A stretch of 64,000 nt of DNA from DASTFY01 sp963829955. GTDB taxonomy: Bacteria > Actinomycetota > Acidimicrobiia > Acidimicrobiales > Ilumatobacteraceae. Under the pieces are notes generated by a model. The model saw only the letters and a list, made by a program, of their open reading frames with translations. It searched no databases and was not told the DNA's origin. Positions within the stretch are counted from its first letter, which is position 1, and each line of letters opens with the position of its first letter. Where the stretch lies: NCBI GenBank assembly GCA_963829955.1, contig CAWHKS010000015.1:124001-188000 (forward strand), written 5' to 3'. Shown piece by piece: positions 1 through 9,000 of this stretch. Both the position numbers and the translations under genes were made by a program.

Positions 1-466
1 GGCTGAACGCGCCGTAGATCGATGGCAGATACGAGATGACGAGCGCCACGATGCCCAGGCCGATCAGCGCCTCTGAGAACGACACCACGATGTGCACCAT
101 GTCGCCGGGACGATCGAAGCCGAGCGTGAACAGCGACGACCCGCTGATGGCCAGTGCCTCCGCCATCGGCTCGATGCCGGTCCCCCAGTAGATGCCGGTG
201 TACCCCAGCAGCACCATCGTCACCCAGGTCACGGGCAGCAGGAGCAGGACGACGGGTGCGTAGAAGGCCATGACCCGGTCCCGGAACGCGAACGAGCGCT
301 TGGGCGAGCAGATCCGGTCGAACACGCGCCTCAGGTTGATGAAGAGCGCGGCAGCGACACTCGAGGCCTCGGCGCGGGGCAGGACCATCGTCTTCATGGC
401 CGACACGAGCGCCCACGCCACCAGCACGATGCCCCCCACGGTCGCCAGCACGCGGAGGGCGGTCAC
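1..466 (-). CDS. Partial pore-loop membrane protein (potassium-channel-like)
   Basis: The reading frame is open from about 466 to the window edge, so the C-terminus is missing. About 155 residues are visible. They show an N-terminal hydrophobic helix, a basic stretch, a second strong helix near residues 68-88, a re-entrant-looking segment ending SSLFTLGFD, and a further helix. The TLGF motif after a short helix resembles the degenerate selectivity filter of bacterial two-pore-type potassium channel proteins, but the canonical TVGYG is absent. The start is uncertain: GTG at 466 gives the best membrane topology, and an in-frame TTG lies upstream behind a purine-rich site. It is transcribed away from infA. 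An ion-channel role is inferred from the fold pattern only. Confidence 0.55.
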   Translation of the reverse strand, partial: MTALRVLATVGGIVLVAWALVSAMKTMVLPRAEASSVAAALFINLRRVFDRICSPKRSFAFRDRVMAFYAPVVLLLLPVTWVTMVLLGYTGIYWGTGIEPMAEALAISGSSLFTLGFDRPGDMVHIVVSFSEALIGLGIVALVISYLPSIYGAFS

Positions 467-572
467 AGAGGGGCAGTCTGCACCGGCGTGACGGACGCCC
501 CGCGGACCATGCCGTGGGACGGCCAACTCCTGCTCCTAGAGTGGGTTGCTGACTGAACGACAGGAGCACTGC

Positions 573-797
573 GTGCCGAAGCAGAAGGAAGACGCCATCG
601 TCTTCGAAGGTCAGGCCACCGAGGCGCTGAAAGGCGGGCACTTCCGGATCATGCTGGACAACGGCCACAACGTGCTGGGTCACCTCAGTGGGAAGATGCG
701 CAAGCACCACATCCGGGTCCTCCCGGGCGACCGCGTGCAGGTGGAGCTGTCGCCGTACGACCTCAACAGGGCCCGCATCACCTTCCGCTACAAGTGA
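573..797 (+). CDS. infA: Translation initiation factor IF-1
   Basis: The 74-residue product matches IF-1 along its whole length. The S1/OB-fold features are all present: FEGQATEAL, FRIMLDNGHNVLGHLSGKMRK, and the terminal block LPGDRVQVELSPYD with RITFRYK. IF-1 binds the 30S A site with IF-2 and IF-3 at initiation. I chose GTG at 573 because an AGGAG site ends six bases upstream and the product has the family length. An upstream in-frame TTG at 546 would add nine unrelated residues. The context is unusual: infA normally sits in the rpmJ-rpsM-rpsK-rpoA cluster, but here it stands alone between a channel-like gene and a RadC-like gene. It may be a second, paralogous copy. Confidence 0.93.
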   Translation: MPKQKEDAIVFEGQATEALKGGHFRIMLDNGHNVLGHLSGKMRKHHIRVLPGDRVQVELSPYDLNRARITFRYK

Positions 798-876
798 TCG
801 GACGAAGGTTGTAGCACCCCGTCGTTAGGGTGCCGCCACGGCTTCCCCCGCCGCCCATCGAGCGCGAGGAGCCGCC

Positions 877-1353
877 ATGGCCCCCACCCTTCGTCACCCA
901 TCTTTCGACCCCGTGGGCCTGGGCGTCACGCCCGTCCCGCTGGCGGACGCACCGTCCGCCTTGGCTGTCGTCCGCCTCGCCGCCAGCGATCCTCCCCGCC
1001 CTGAGACCGTCGTCCTCCTCCTCGACGACGCACACGTCGGCAAGGCGTGCTGCATCGTCAGTGGCACCACCGGGCCGGACGACGTGCTCGATGTCGGCGC
1101 GCTCGCCGCCGAGGTCGCTGGGCGGTCCCCGGACGTCCACGCCGTCGTGCTGGCCACCATCCGGGACCGCGCCGCTGCCGGTGCGGGTGCCGGTGAAGGT
1201 CGTGAGGACGACGTCCTCCGTTGGCTCGTGCTGCTCGACCTGTTCGACGAGATCGGCGTGGAGCTGCTCGAGTGGTTCGTCGTCGGCCCGGGATCCGAGG
1301 TGCAGTCGTTGCGGGCGCACACCGGCCTGCCCTCGTTGTGGCGCGGCACCTGA
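877..1353 (+). CDS. RadC/JAB-like protein lacking the metal motif
   Basis: The 158-residue protein alternates strands and helices in the order seen in RadC-like JAB domains. A strand pair (VVLLLDD, ACCIVSGTTG) is followed by a helix with the register of the RadC PREV segment, a strand (VHAVVLATI), and a long helix leading to ELLEWFVVGP, which parallels the HDHLIIG end of RadC. The HxHP...D metal-binding motif of active JAB/RadC proteins is missing and is replaced by RDRAAAGAGAGEGRED. If the fold assignment is right the protein is catalytically dead. The ATG at 877 follows a GAGGAG site. The assignment rests on pattern resemblance read by eye, so treat it as a conserved hypothetical. Confidence 0.6.
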   Translation: MAPTLRHPSFDPVGLGVTPVPLADAPSALAVVRLAASDPPRPETVVLLLDDAHVGKACCIVSGTTGPDDVLDVGALAAEVAGRSPDVHAVVLATIRDRAAAGAGAGEGREDDVLRWLVLLDLFDEIGVELLEWFVVGPGSEVQSLRAHTGLPSLWRGT

Positions 1354-1400
1354 ACGGCCCGACGGCCCGGTCGGGCTGCGGTGCCCGGTCGGTTGCCGGG

Positions 1401-1682
1401 TCAGGTGCCGGCGCGGGCTCGGCGCTGCGCTGGGGACAGCCGCAGGCCCGCGGCCCGTAGCCGCGCCAGCAACTCACGGCTCGGCACCGGCTCCGCGCCC
1501 GCGGCCAGCACCTCGGGGCGGCGGTCCTCGGGGATGTCGTAGTGGTCACCCTGGAACGCACGCGCCGGGATGCCCACGGTGGACGCGAACTCGTGCAGTT
1601 CGGCGAGGCTGACATCGCTGACGAGGTGGCACCAGCGGCGACCTCGCCACCACCAGAGCGGCTCATCGACCAGGATGGCCAT
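1401..1682 (-). CDS. DUF4031 domain protein
   Basis: The 93-residue product is a complete DUF4031 protein. It opens with MAILVDEPLWWWRGRRWCHL, continues with a helix (SLAELHEFASTVGIP), then the family block RAFQGDHYDIPEDRR, and closes with SRELLARLRAAGLR. The function of the family is unknown. Members are small cytoplasmic proteins common in Actinomycetota. The ATG at 1682 begins exactly at the conserved N-terminus. The gene is divergent from the HD-domain gene, with only 18 bases between the two starts, so both promoters must overlap within that gap or the neighbouring coding sequence. Confidence 0.82.
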   Translation of the reverse strand: MAILVDEPLWWWRGRRWCHLVSDVSLAELHEFASTVGIPARAFQGDHYDIPEDRRPEVLAAGAEPVPSRELLARLRAAGLRLSPAQRRARAGT

Positions 1683-1700
1683 CGTCGTAGGCTGGCACGG

Positions 1701-2378
1701 GTGGAGGAGCTGCTGCGAGCGCAGTGGCAGGCCGCCGTCGGCCCCGGACGGGACGGGACGAGCCTCGCCAGCGACCACTTCGAACGGCTCCTGGCCCGCT
1801 ACCGGGAGCCCCATCGGCGCTACCACACGGTCACTCACCTCGCCGCGGTGCTGAGCGCGGCCGAGGATCTCATGGCACAGATCGTGGTGAGCGACCACGA
1901 GGCCGTGCGGCTGGCGCTGTTCTTCCACGACGCCGTCTACGACCCGCGCTCGGACACCAACGAGGCGGACAGCGCGGTGCTGGCGCGCGCCGTGCTGTCC
2001 GAGCTGGACGTCCCGGCGGCCCGGGTCAACGCGGTCGCGGCCCTGGTCATGGCCACACGCCATCAGACGCCGTCGCCCGTCGAGGGAGAGCCGTCGCCGC
2101 TGGCCGCTGCCGCCCATGACCCCGGGGACGGCGACACCGCCGTCGTGCTGGACTCGGACCTGGCCGTCCTCGCCGCCGAGCCGTCCCGCTACGAGGCCTA
2201 CGCCCGCGGCGTGCGGGCCGAGTACACCCAGGTCGACGACGCGGGCTGGCGGGCCGGCCGGGCGGCGGTGCTACGGGCCTTCCTCGACCGCCCCGCCATC
2301 TACCTGACCGCGCCCATGCGGAGCCAGGAGCACCGGGCGCGGGCCAACCTCGCCGCTGAGCTGTCCGGCCTGCTTTGA
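1701..2378 (+). CDS. HD-superfamily metal-dependent phosphohydrolase (COG4339 type)
   Basis: The product is about 225 residues. It carries the COG4339 pattern: RYREPHRRYHTVTHL near the N-terminus, then FFHDAVYDP with NEADSA (the HD dyad and adjacent acidic residue), and VLDSDLAVL followed by YEAYARGVRAEY. These residues would bind metal in an HD fold acting on a phosphorylated substrate, which is not known. The frame is open to 1542, but that extension lies antisense to the DUF4031 gene. I chose GTG at 1701 because the family N-terminus begins there and a -10-like TAGGCT lies seven bases upstream, as expected for a leaderless transcript. Confidence 0.82.
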   Translation: MEELLRAQWQAAVGPGRDGTSLASDHFERLLARYREPHRRYHTVTHLAAVLSAAEDLMAQIVVSDHEAVRLALFFHDAVYDPRSDTNEADSAVLARAVLSELDVPAARVNAVAALVMATRHQTPSPVEGEPSPLAAAAHDPGDGDTAVVLDSDLAVLAAEPSRYEAYARGVRAEYTQVDDAGWRAGRAAVLRAFLDRPAIYLTAPMRSQEHRARANLAAELSGLL

Positions 2379-2413
2379 CCTCACGCTGACCTGGCCCCGA
2401 CCCACGCGGCGGG

Positions 2414-4753
2414 TCAGCCGAGCAGGCGCTCCATCGTCCGGTCGACGGCGGTCCGGTACGAGGCCTCGTCACGACGGGTCGCGATGGTCGCCGACACCAC
2501 CCCGTCGGCCGCCACCTGCGCGGTGTGGATCGCACCGGGGTCGGCCGGGAGCGGGCCGACCGGCGCGCCGGCAGCCGCCAGCGCGGTGGACGTGAACTCC
2601 CACCGGCGGGCCAGCGCCTCGCCGTCGAGTGGCGGGAACACGAACACCGCCTTGCCCAGGTGGCCGCCCGCCACCACCTGCGAGACCTCCCACCGCAGCC
2701 CGGGCGTCTCGCCCGTGGCCACGACCACGGCGCGCGCATCCTGCATGCGTTGGGCGACCTGGTCCTGCCAGGTGTCGTCGGACAGGTGCTCCCGTGCCGC
2801 GCCGAGCGAGGCCAGCGAGTGCCCGGGCCGGCCCACGGCCACGACCGGCCCATAGGTGGCGAACTCCCAGGCGACCGCCTCCTCGAACGGGTCCCGACCG
2901 CGGAACGAGAACAGCTCGAAGAACGGCCGCCGCGCCGATGCGATGGTGGCCAGGGGCACCGAGTCGTCCCCGAACGACCGCAGGTACAGCACCGGGGGCC
3001 GGCGGTCGACGGCCAGGAGCTTGCGGGTGTCGGCCCGTCCGAGGGCCCTAGCGATGCGGAAGAGGATGCCGCCGATGACGGCGACGATCAGGCCGCCGAT
3101 GGCGAAGGCGACCCCCACGCCCCGGGGCGACAACCCCAGCCGGTCGGACCAGCGGAGCTGCGCCAGCGACGGCTTGAGCAGTAGGTAGCGAATGCCCTTC
3201 AGCGCGTAGGCCGCGCCGAAACCGAGGACGGCCAGGGCGATGATGCCGACCAGCGCGCCGGCCGGACGGGGAAGGATGAACGGACTGCCGCTGCCTCTGG
3301 GGCCGAGGGCGCCGAGCTCCTTGCGTCGCCACCAGGACGTGAAGCCGAGCCCGCCGGCCAGGCCGAGCACGGCGACGACGACGCCGGGCCAGGCGAAGTC
3401 ACCGGCCAGCGAGATGATGATCACGTTGAGCGCGATCAGCTGTGCGGCCACTATCACGATGCCGCGTCGGCGCAAGTTGGCAGCGTCCGCATCCAGCGAC
3501 ACCACATCTGCCGCCGGCGCAGACACGGGCGCCGGGCCAGCCCCGGATGCCGCCAGGACGACAGCCGGGAGGTCGGACCGGGAATCGGACCGGCGCAGCG
3601 TCCAGGCCCGGGCGCGACCCACGCCGACAGACGCCAGGCCCGCTGCGGTGACCGCAGCCGACGTCACCGCCAGGCCGGCAAAGGCCGACGGCGGGGACGG
3701 GAAGCGGTAGGGAGCGCTGGCCTCGGCAGGCAGACGGCCGTCGAGCTGGCGGGTGAGGTCGACGACGGTGCCCGCCGCCTCCTGGAGGCCACCGTCACCG
3801 GCCTCGACGAGCACGATGACGCTGAGCCGCCCGCGGCGCAGCGCGGCCCCGACCTGGCCGTCCTTGTCCCCCGTCCCCAGGAACGTGTGGACGTCGGCGA
3901 TGTCCTCGGTGCCTCGGAAGACGCGCGCCTCCGTCTCGTCGTCGTCGATGGACGCAGCGAGTGCCGCCGCCGCGAAAACGTTGTAGGGGTACTCCGTGAC
4001 CCCCACCGCCGCGCTCAACCCGGTATCCGGATTTGCCCACACCCGCACCGCGGTGCGGGACCGGTTGCTCAGGAAAGAGACGACCTCGGGATCGACGCCG
4101 ACCGCGTCCGGGATCTCGTCCACTCCCGAGACGGTCACGGGTTGCGTGAGCCCGAACGAGGAGTCCGGGTCCTGCGGCAGCAACGCCTCCAGCTCGGGGT
4201 CCGGGGTGAGCGCCACCGCGCTCGACGCGCCTTCGGTGTCGGGAGGGCCACCGGCCCGTTCGATCTGCTGCCGGGCCACGTCGAGCAGGGTGTCCACCGG
4301 CGGCAGCGCATCGACGTCGTCACTGCTCAGCAGCGCGGTGAAGATCCCGGTGCGGCTGGCGAACATCACGACCACCACCGGCGCCCGGGACGGCTCCACC
4401 CCCTCGGTGGCCGACCACCGGGCCAGGGGCAGCCCGGGCACGTCGACGCGCACGAGGCCGGGAAATCCCGGGTCGGCCTGCTCCATGAACGCGAAGAACT
4501 GCGCGGCGTCCATGTCCTCGGCGAGCGGCGTGTGCTGGACCACCAGCTGGCCGGCCGGGTGCACGAAGGTCCGGCTGGCCGTGCCCCCGCGGCCCGTCTG
4601 GTCACCGGCCTGCTCGAACCCCGGGCCGGCATCCTCGATGAGCACGTCCGTGTCGACGGAGGCGTGGGCGGGGTGCGACAGCATGGCCCCGGTCATGGCG
4701 GCTAGCGCCGCGACCAGACCCGCGGCGACGAGGGACCCGCGTACCCATCGCAC
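2414..4753 (-). CDS. Large membrane protein with secreted N-terminal region and cytoplasmic sensor-like C-terminal domain
   Basis: The 779-residue product has a signal peptide ending near PAHAS (about residue 32), roughly 320 exported residues with no recognisable domain, and then five or so transmembrane helices between about residues 350 and 570. A cytoplasmic C-terminal domain follows, with PPVLYLRSFGDD, WEFATYGPVVAVGRPG, DTWQDQVAQRMQDARAVVV and TPGLRWEVSQV. That C-terminal pattern recurs in uncharacterised bacterial membrane proteins and looks like a Rossmannoid or TIR-like alpha/beta fold. The GTG start lies seven bases after a TACCCT hexamer (4761-4766 on the reverse strand), so the transcript is probably leaderless. 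A surface-to-cytoplasm sensor is my inference. No enzymatic motif is certain. Confidence 0.7.
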   Translation of the reverse strand: MRWVRGSLVAAGLVAALAAMTGAMLSHPAHASVDTDVLIEDAGPGFEQAGDQTGRGGTASRTFVHPAGQLVVQHTPLAEDMDAAQFFAFMEQADPGFPGLVRVDVPGLPLARWSATEGVEPSRAPVVVVMFASRTGIFTALLSSDDVDALPPVDTLLDVARQQIERAGGPPDTEGASSAVALTPDPELEALLPQDPDSSFGLTQPVTVSGVDEIPDAVGVDPEVVSFLSNRSRTAVRVWANPDTGLSAAVGVTEYPYNVFAAAALAASIDDDETEARVFRGTEDIADVHTFLGTGDKDGQVGAALRRGRLSVIVLVEAGDGGLQEAAGTVVDLTRQLDGRLPAEASAPYRFPSPPSAFAGLAVTSAAVTAAGLASVGVGRARAWTLRRSDSRSDLPAVVLAASGAGPAPVSAPAADVVSLDADAANLRRRGIVIVAAQLIALNVIIISLAGDFAWPGVVVAVLGLAGGLGFTSWWRRKELGALGPRGSGSPFILPRPAGALVGIIALAVLGFGAAYALKGIRYLLLKPSLAQLRWSDRLGLSPRGVGVAFAIGGLIVAVIGGILFRIARALGRADTRKLLAVDRRPPVLYLRSFGDDSVPLATIASARRPFFELFSFRGRDPFEEAVAWEFATYGPVVAVGRPGHSLASLGAAREHLSDDTWQDQVAQRMQDARAVVVATGETPGLRWEVSQVVAGGHLGKAVFVFPPLDGEALARRWEFTSTALAAAGAPVGPLPADPGAIHTAQVAADGVVSATIATRRDEASYRTAVDRTMERLLG

Positions 4754-4786
4754 ACGCGTCAGGGTACGCCTCGGCCGGCGTGGAAT

Positions 4787-4915
4787 TCAGCGACGGCGCG
4801 GGCGGCGGCTGCGGACCGGGATCAGCAGAGGAGCCGGGCGGCGAGGACCGGCAGTCCTGGCCGCGGCCCACGCGGCAGCGGCAGCGGCCGCAGCGCCAGC
4901 GATGGCCCAGATCAC
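4787..4915 (-). CDS. Possible 42-residue single-helix membrane protein
   Basis: A short frame starts at GTG 4915 and encodes an N-terminal hydrophobic, alanine-rich helix (about residues 1-19, with Trp at 3 and 16) and a strongly basic, proline-rich tail ending in RRPRRR. No family is recognised. The case for it is the promoter: a TAGACT hexamer (4923-4928, reverse strand) lies seven bases before the GTG, the same leaderless arrangement as on many conventional genes here. It fills the gap between two larger genes. Alanine-rich frames arise by chance in DNA this GC-rich, so confidence is limited. Confidence 0.4.
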   Translation of the reverse strand: MIWAIAGAAAAAAAAWAAARTAGPRRPAPLLIPVRSRRPRRR

Positions 4916-4987
4916 GAGAGCGAGTCTACCGCCGGGGCCCGCCGCTGCTGGTCGGGAACGCACCACGGTCGTGGTTGACTTTGGATC

Positions 4988-5293
4988 GTGCCCGAACTGG
5001 TGACGCAGCCGCTGGTGACCCGACCCGTCGAGACCATCCCCGTCCAGGACGAGGATCTGGAGACCGGTGAGCCGGCGATGGCCCACATCGTGAAGACGGA
5101 GCCGGACGAGAGCGCGGCGGCCAAGGTGCTCGAGGCCCGCATCTACGGCACGCCGGTGGAAGCGCTGTGCGGGCACGTCTGGGTGCCGTCACGCGACCCC
5201 AAGCAGCTCCCGCTCTGCCAGAAGTGCAAGGAGATCTACGAGGTCTACCAGGCTTTCAACGACGGCCTGAGCGACCGTCCCGATGACGCCTGA
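4988..5293 (+). CDS. DUF3039 domain protein
   Basis: The 101-residue product ends with the diagnostic DUF3039 block: MAHIVKTEPDESAAAKVLEARIYG, then PVEALCGHVWVPSRDP and LCQKCKEIYE. The three cysteines (ALCG and CQKC) suggest a small zinc-binding fold. The function is unknown and the family is largely actinobacterial. The GTG start at 4988 has no ribosome-binding site. The TTGACT upstream is only a weak match to the local leaderless hexamer. The gene converges with the lipoprotein gene on the other strand, with three bases between the two stop codons. Confidence 0.85.
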   Translation: MPELVTQPLVTRPVETIPVQDEDLETGEPAMAHIVKTEPDESAAAKVLEARIYGTPVEALCGHVWVPSRDPKQLPLCQKCKEIYEVYQAFNDGLSDRPDDA

Positions 5294-5296
5294 GCG

Positions 5297-5971
5297 TCAG
5301 ACGACCTGTAGGTGGGTCGTTGCGATCTGGCTCGGGTTGTAGCCACAGTTGACCCTGACCGTGTAGGTGCCCCTGGCCGCGGTGGCCGGGATGCCGAAGC
5401 CCTGGACGACCGTGCCGTCGGGCCTGGTCGAGCCGTAGAAGCTGAAGCTCGAGGAGGCGCCCAGCACCTGGATGGCGGCCTGCACCTCGCCGTTGGCCGA
5501 ACGTCCGCAGCTCCGCGCGGTCAACGTGGCGGCACCCCCTGCGTGCGCCGGGCTCGTGACGGACACTCCGGCCTGGGGCGCCGCGCCGCCGATGACGTTG
5601 ACGGGAGTCGTCGGGACGTTGGTCAGCGAGCCGGTGCAGATGAGGTTGGCGACATAGGCGCCGGGAGCGAGGAGCGGCGTCTGGAAGGTCACGGCCACGG
5701 ATCCGTCGGGACGGACGGCCGCTGCCGCACTGCCCATGGCCCGCAGCTCGATGACGTTGTTCGTGCCGGCCGGCCGGAGCTGCACCCGCGGGCCGGCAGG
5801 ATGGGCGGGGTCGCAGCCCGTGCCCCTCACGACGACGGTGTCGAAGGACCAGATCGGCCCCTCCACGACGACGCTGGGTTTCCCGGGAGTCGGAGTCGGT
5901 TCGCATGCTGTCCCGAAGGCCAGGGCCAGGATCGCACCCGAGATTGCCATCATCGTGCTGGTCCGCCGCAA
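5297..5971 (-). CDS. Secreted lipoprotein with Ig-like repeats
   Basis: I chose TTG at 5971, preceded by a GAGGAG site six bases away, because it yields a textbook lipoprotein signal: MRRTSTMMAISG, a hydrophobic core, and the lipobox FGTAC with Cys23. The remaining 200 residues are beta-rich and fall into two similar segments. Each has a paired-cysteine pattern (GTGCDP with LICTGS; ARSCGRS with VNCGYN) and a PDGSV/PDGTV turn, typical of tandem Ig-like domains. Lipidation at the outer face of the membrane is predicted. No binding function can be named. Upstream ATG codons in the same frame lack a ribosome-binding site. Confidence 0.72.
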   Translation of the reverse strand: MRRTSTMMAISGAILALAFGTACEPTPTPGKPSVVVEGPIWSFDTVVVRGTGCDPAHPAGPRVQLRPAGTNNVIELRAMGSAAAAVRPDGSVAVTFQTPLLAPGAYVANLICTGSLTNVPTTPVNVIGGAAPQAGVSVTSPAHAGGAATLTARSCGRSANGEVQAAIQVLGASSSFSFYGSTRPDGTVVQGFGIPATAARGTYTVRVNCGYNPSQIATTHLQVV

Positions 5972-6053
5972 GTCGCTCTCCTCACGTCCGTGTGCTGACA
6001 TATGACGGTTCGGTGAACGATAGTCGTTGAGATCGAAACAATCGCAACAATCG

Positions 6054-9000
6054 CTACCGAAAATCGCGACTTTCGACATGCGCGGCCACGGGGAGTGGGT
6101 CCAGCCGGTCGGCCACGACGTTGATCACCCCCTCGCTGCGCTCCAGCCGGCCCCTGATGAGGAGCGCCGGCGCGTCCCGAGCCACCCGCCGGTACCGGGA
6201 CCAACAACCCTTCGAGCACACCACGTTGATGAGCCCGGTCTCGTCCTCCAGGTTGATGAAGGTGGTGCCCTGCGCGGTCATCGGGCGTTGACGGTGCGTG
6301 ACGACCCCGCCCACCAGCACCCGCTCCCCGGGCGTCACGTCCCACAGGCCCATGGCGGTCACCACGCCGAGAGTGGTGAGGCGCCGGCGCAGGAACTGCG
6401 TGGGGTGCCCATCGGGCGAGACCCCCGTGGCCCACAGATCGGCCACGGACTCCTCCACCGGTGTCATGCCCGGCAGGGTGGGGGCATGGGCGCCGGTCAC
6501 CACGCCGGCCAGGCGGTCGGGCCGGGACTGGGAGAGCGCGCCCACCGCCCACAGCGCCTCCCGCCGCTCCAGGCCGAAGCACCCGAAGGCGCCGGCGGTG
6601 GCCATGGCCTCCAACTGGGGCAGCCGCAGGTCGGGCACGCGCCGGACCAGGTCCTCCAGGCCCTCGTAGGGCCGCCCGGCGGCGATCTCCGCCGCCAGCT
6701 CTGAGCTCGGCGCGCGGGCGGATGCCAACCCACGGATCGAGCCCAGCCCGAGGCGCACGGCCACACCGTTGTGACTGTCGGGGCAGGGCTCCAGCACCGA
6801 GGCGGCGGCCGAGGCGTCGAGGTCCGGCGTGCGCACCACCACACCGTGACGGCGGGCGTCCTGCACGAGCGAGTGGGGTGAGTAGAAGCCCATCGGCTGC
6901 GCGTTGACCAGGGCCGCGCAGAACGCCGCCGGCTCGTGCAGCTTGATCCAGGAGGAGGCGTACACCAGGTAGGCGAACGAGACGCTGTGGCTCTCGGGGA
7001 AGCCGTAGTTGGCGAAGGCCGACATCTTCAGGAAGATCTCGTCGGCCACCTCGCCGGTGATCCCCCGCTCGGCCATGCCCTCGTACAGCCGCGCCCGCAG
7101 CCGCTCCATGCGGGTCCGGCTGCGCTTGGAGCCCATGGCCTGGCGCAGCTCGTCCGCCTCCGCGGGGGTGAACCCGGCCACGTCGATTGCCATCTGCATC
7201 AGCTGCTCCTGGAACAGCGGCACCCCGAGCGTCTTCTTCAGGCTGTTCTCGAGCAGGGGATGGAGGTAGGTGACGGGCTCTTGGCCGTTGCGACGCCGGA
7301 TGTACGGGTGGACCGACCCGCCCTGGATGGGGCCGGGGCGGATGAGCGCCACCTCCACCACCAGGTCGTAGAACTCGCGGGGGCGGAGCCGGGGCAGGGT
7401 GGCCATCTGGGCCCGGGACTCCACCTGGAACACCCCGACGGAGTCGGCCCGGCACAGCATCTCGTAGACCTCGGGCTCCTGGGGGATGGCGGCCAGGTCC
7501 ACCTCGTAGCCCCGGTGGTCGCGGATGAGGTCGACGGCGTAGTGCAGGGCGGAGAGCATCCCCAGGCCCAGCAGGTCGAACTTGACCAGGCCGACGGCCG
7601 CGCAGTCGTCCTTGTCCCACTGCAGGACGCTGCGGTTCTCCATGCGGGCCCACTCCACCGGGCACACCTCGATGACGGGCCGGTCGCAGATGACCATGCC
7701 CCCGGAGTGGATGCCCAGGTGCCGCGGGTAGTCCTCCACCTGCTTGGCCAGGTCCAGCACCGTGGCCGGGATGTCGTGGGCGGGGCCGCCGCCCAGGGAG
7801 GCCGGGTCCCGCTGGGCCTCGGTGACCTCCACCCGGCCCCACGCGTCCACCTGCTTGCTCCAGGCGTCCTGCTGGCCGGGGGCGAACCCCATCGCCTTGG
7901 CCATGTCCCGTACAGCGGAGCGGGCGCGGTAGGTGATGACGTTGGCCACCTGGGCCGTGTGGTGGCGCCCGTGGGTGCGGTAAACGTGCTGGATGGCCTC
8001 CTCCCGCCGATCGGACTCGATGTCGAGGTCGATGTCGGGCGGTCCGTCGCGCTCGGGCGACAGGAAGCGTTCGAACAGCAGGCCGAGGGACACCGCATCG
8101 GCCTTGGTGACGCCGAGCGCGTAGCAGACGGCGCTGTTGGCCGCGCTCCCCCGACCCTGGCAGTAGATGTCGTTCTGGCGGCAGAACTCCACGATGTCCC
8201 ACACGACCAGGAAGTAGCCGGGGAAGCCCAGGGCCTCGATGACGTCGAGCTCGTGGTCGATGGTCCGCCAGGCCAGCGAGTCCCGACCGTCCCGGGGGCG
8301 GGGCCCGTAGCGGCGGGTGGCTCCCTCCTCCACGAGCTCCCGCAGGTAGCTCATCTCGGTATGGCCGTGGGCGCACGGGAACGGTGGGAGGGACGGGGCC
8401 ACGAGCGCCAAGTCGAACGCCGCCGCCCGCCCGATCTCCACCGCCCGCTCGACGGCGCCCGGGTATCGGGCGAAGCGCCGGGCCATCTCCGCCCCCGAAC
8501 GGAGGTGCGCGGATCCGGCCGCCGGCAGCCAGGGGTCCAACTCGTCCAGGCTGCGGCGAGCCCGCACCGCGGCCAGCGCGGTGGCCAGCGGCCGGTGGGC
8601 GGGCGTGGCGTAGTGCGCGTTGCCGGTGGCGATGCAGGCCACCTCGTGGCGGGCGGCCAGCTCGGCCAGGGCGTCGTTGCGGGCCGAGTCCAGCGGGTCT
8701 CCGTGGTCCCACAGCTCGACCACCACGCGATCGCGCCCGAAGGCCTCCACCAACCGGTGGAGCTCCCGCCCAGCGGCCGCCGGGCCGTGCTCGACCAGGG
8801 CCGCGGGGACCGTCCCCTTGCGGCAGGCGGTGAGCGCCCACCAGTGGCCCCGTCCGGTCCCGGCCAGCTCCTCCAGGGCGAAGCGGGGCGCACCCTTCTC
8901 CCCCGCCAGCTGACCCAGGCTGATGGCCCGCGCCAGGCGGGCGTACCCCTCCGGGCCGTCGGCCAGGACGAGGAGATGACGGCCCATCGGGTCGGCCACC

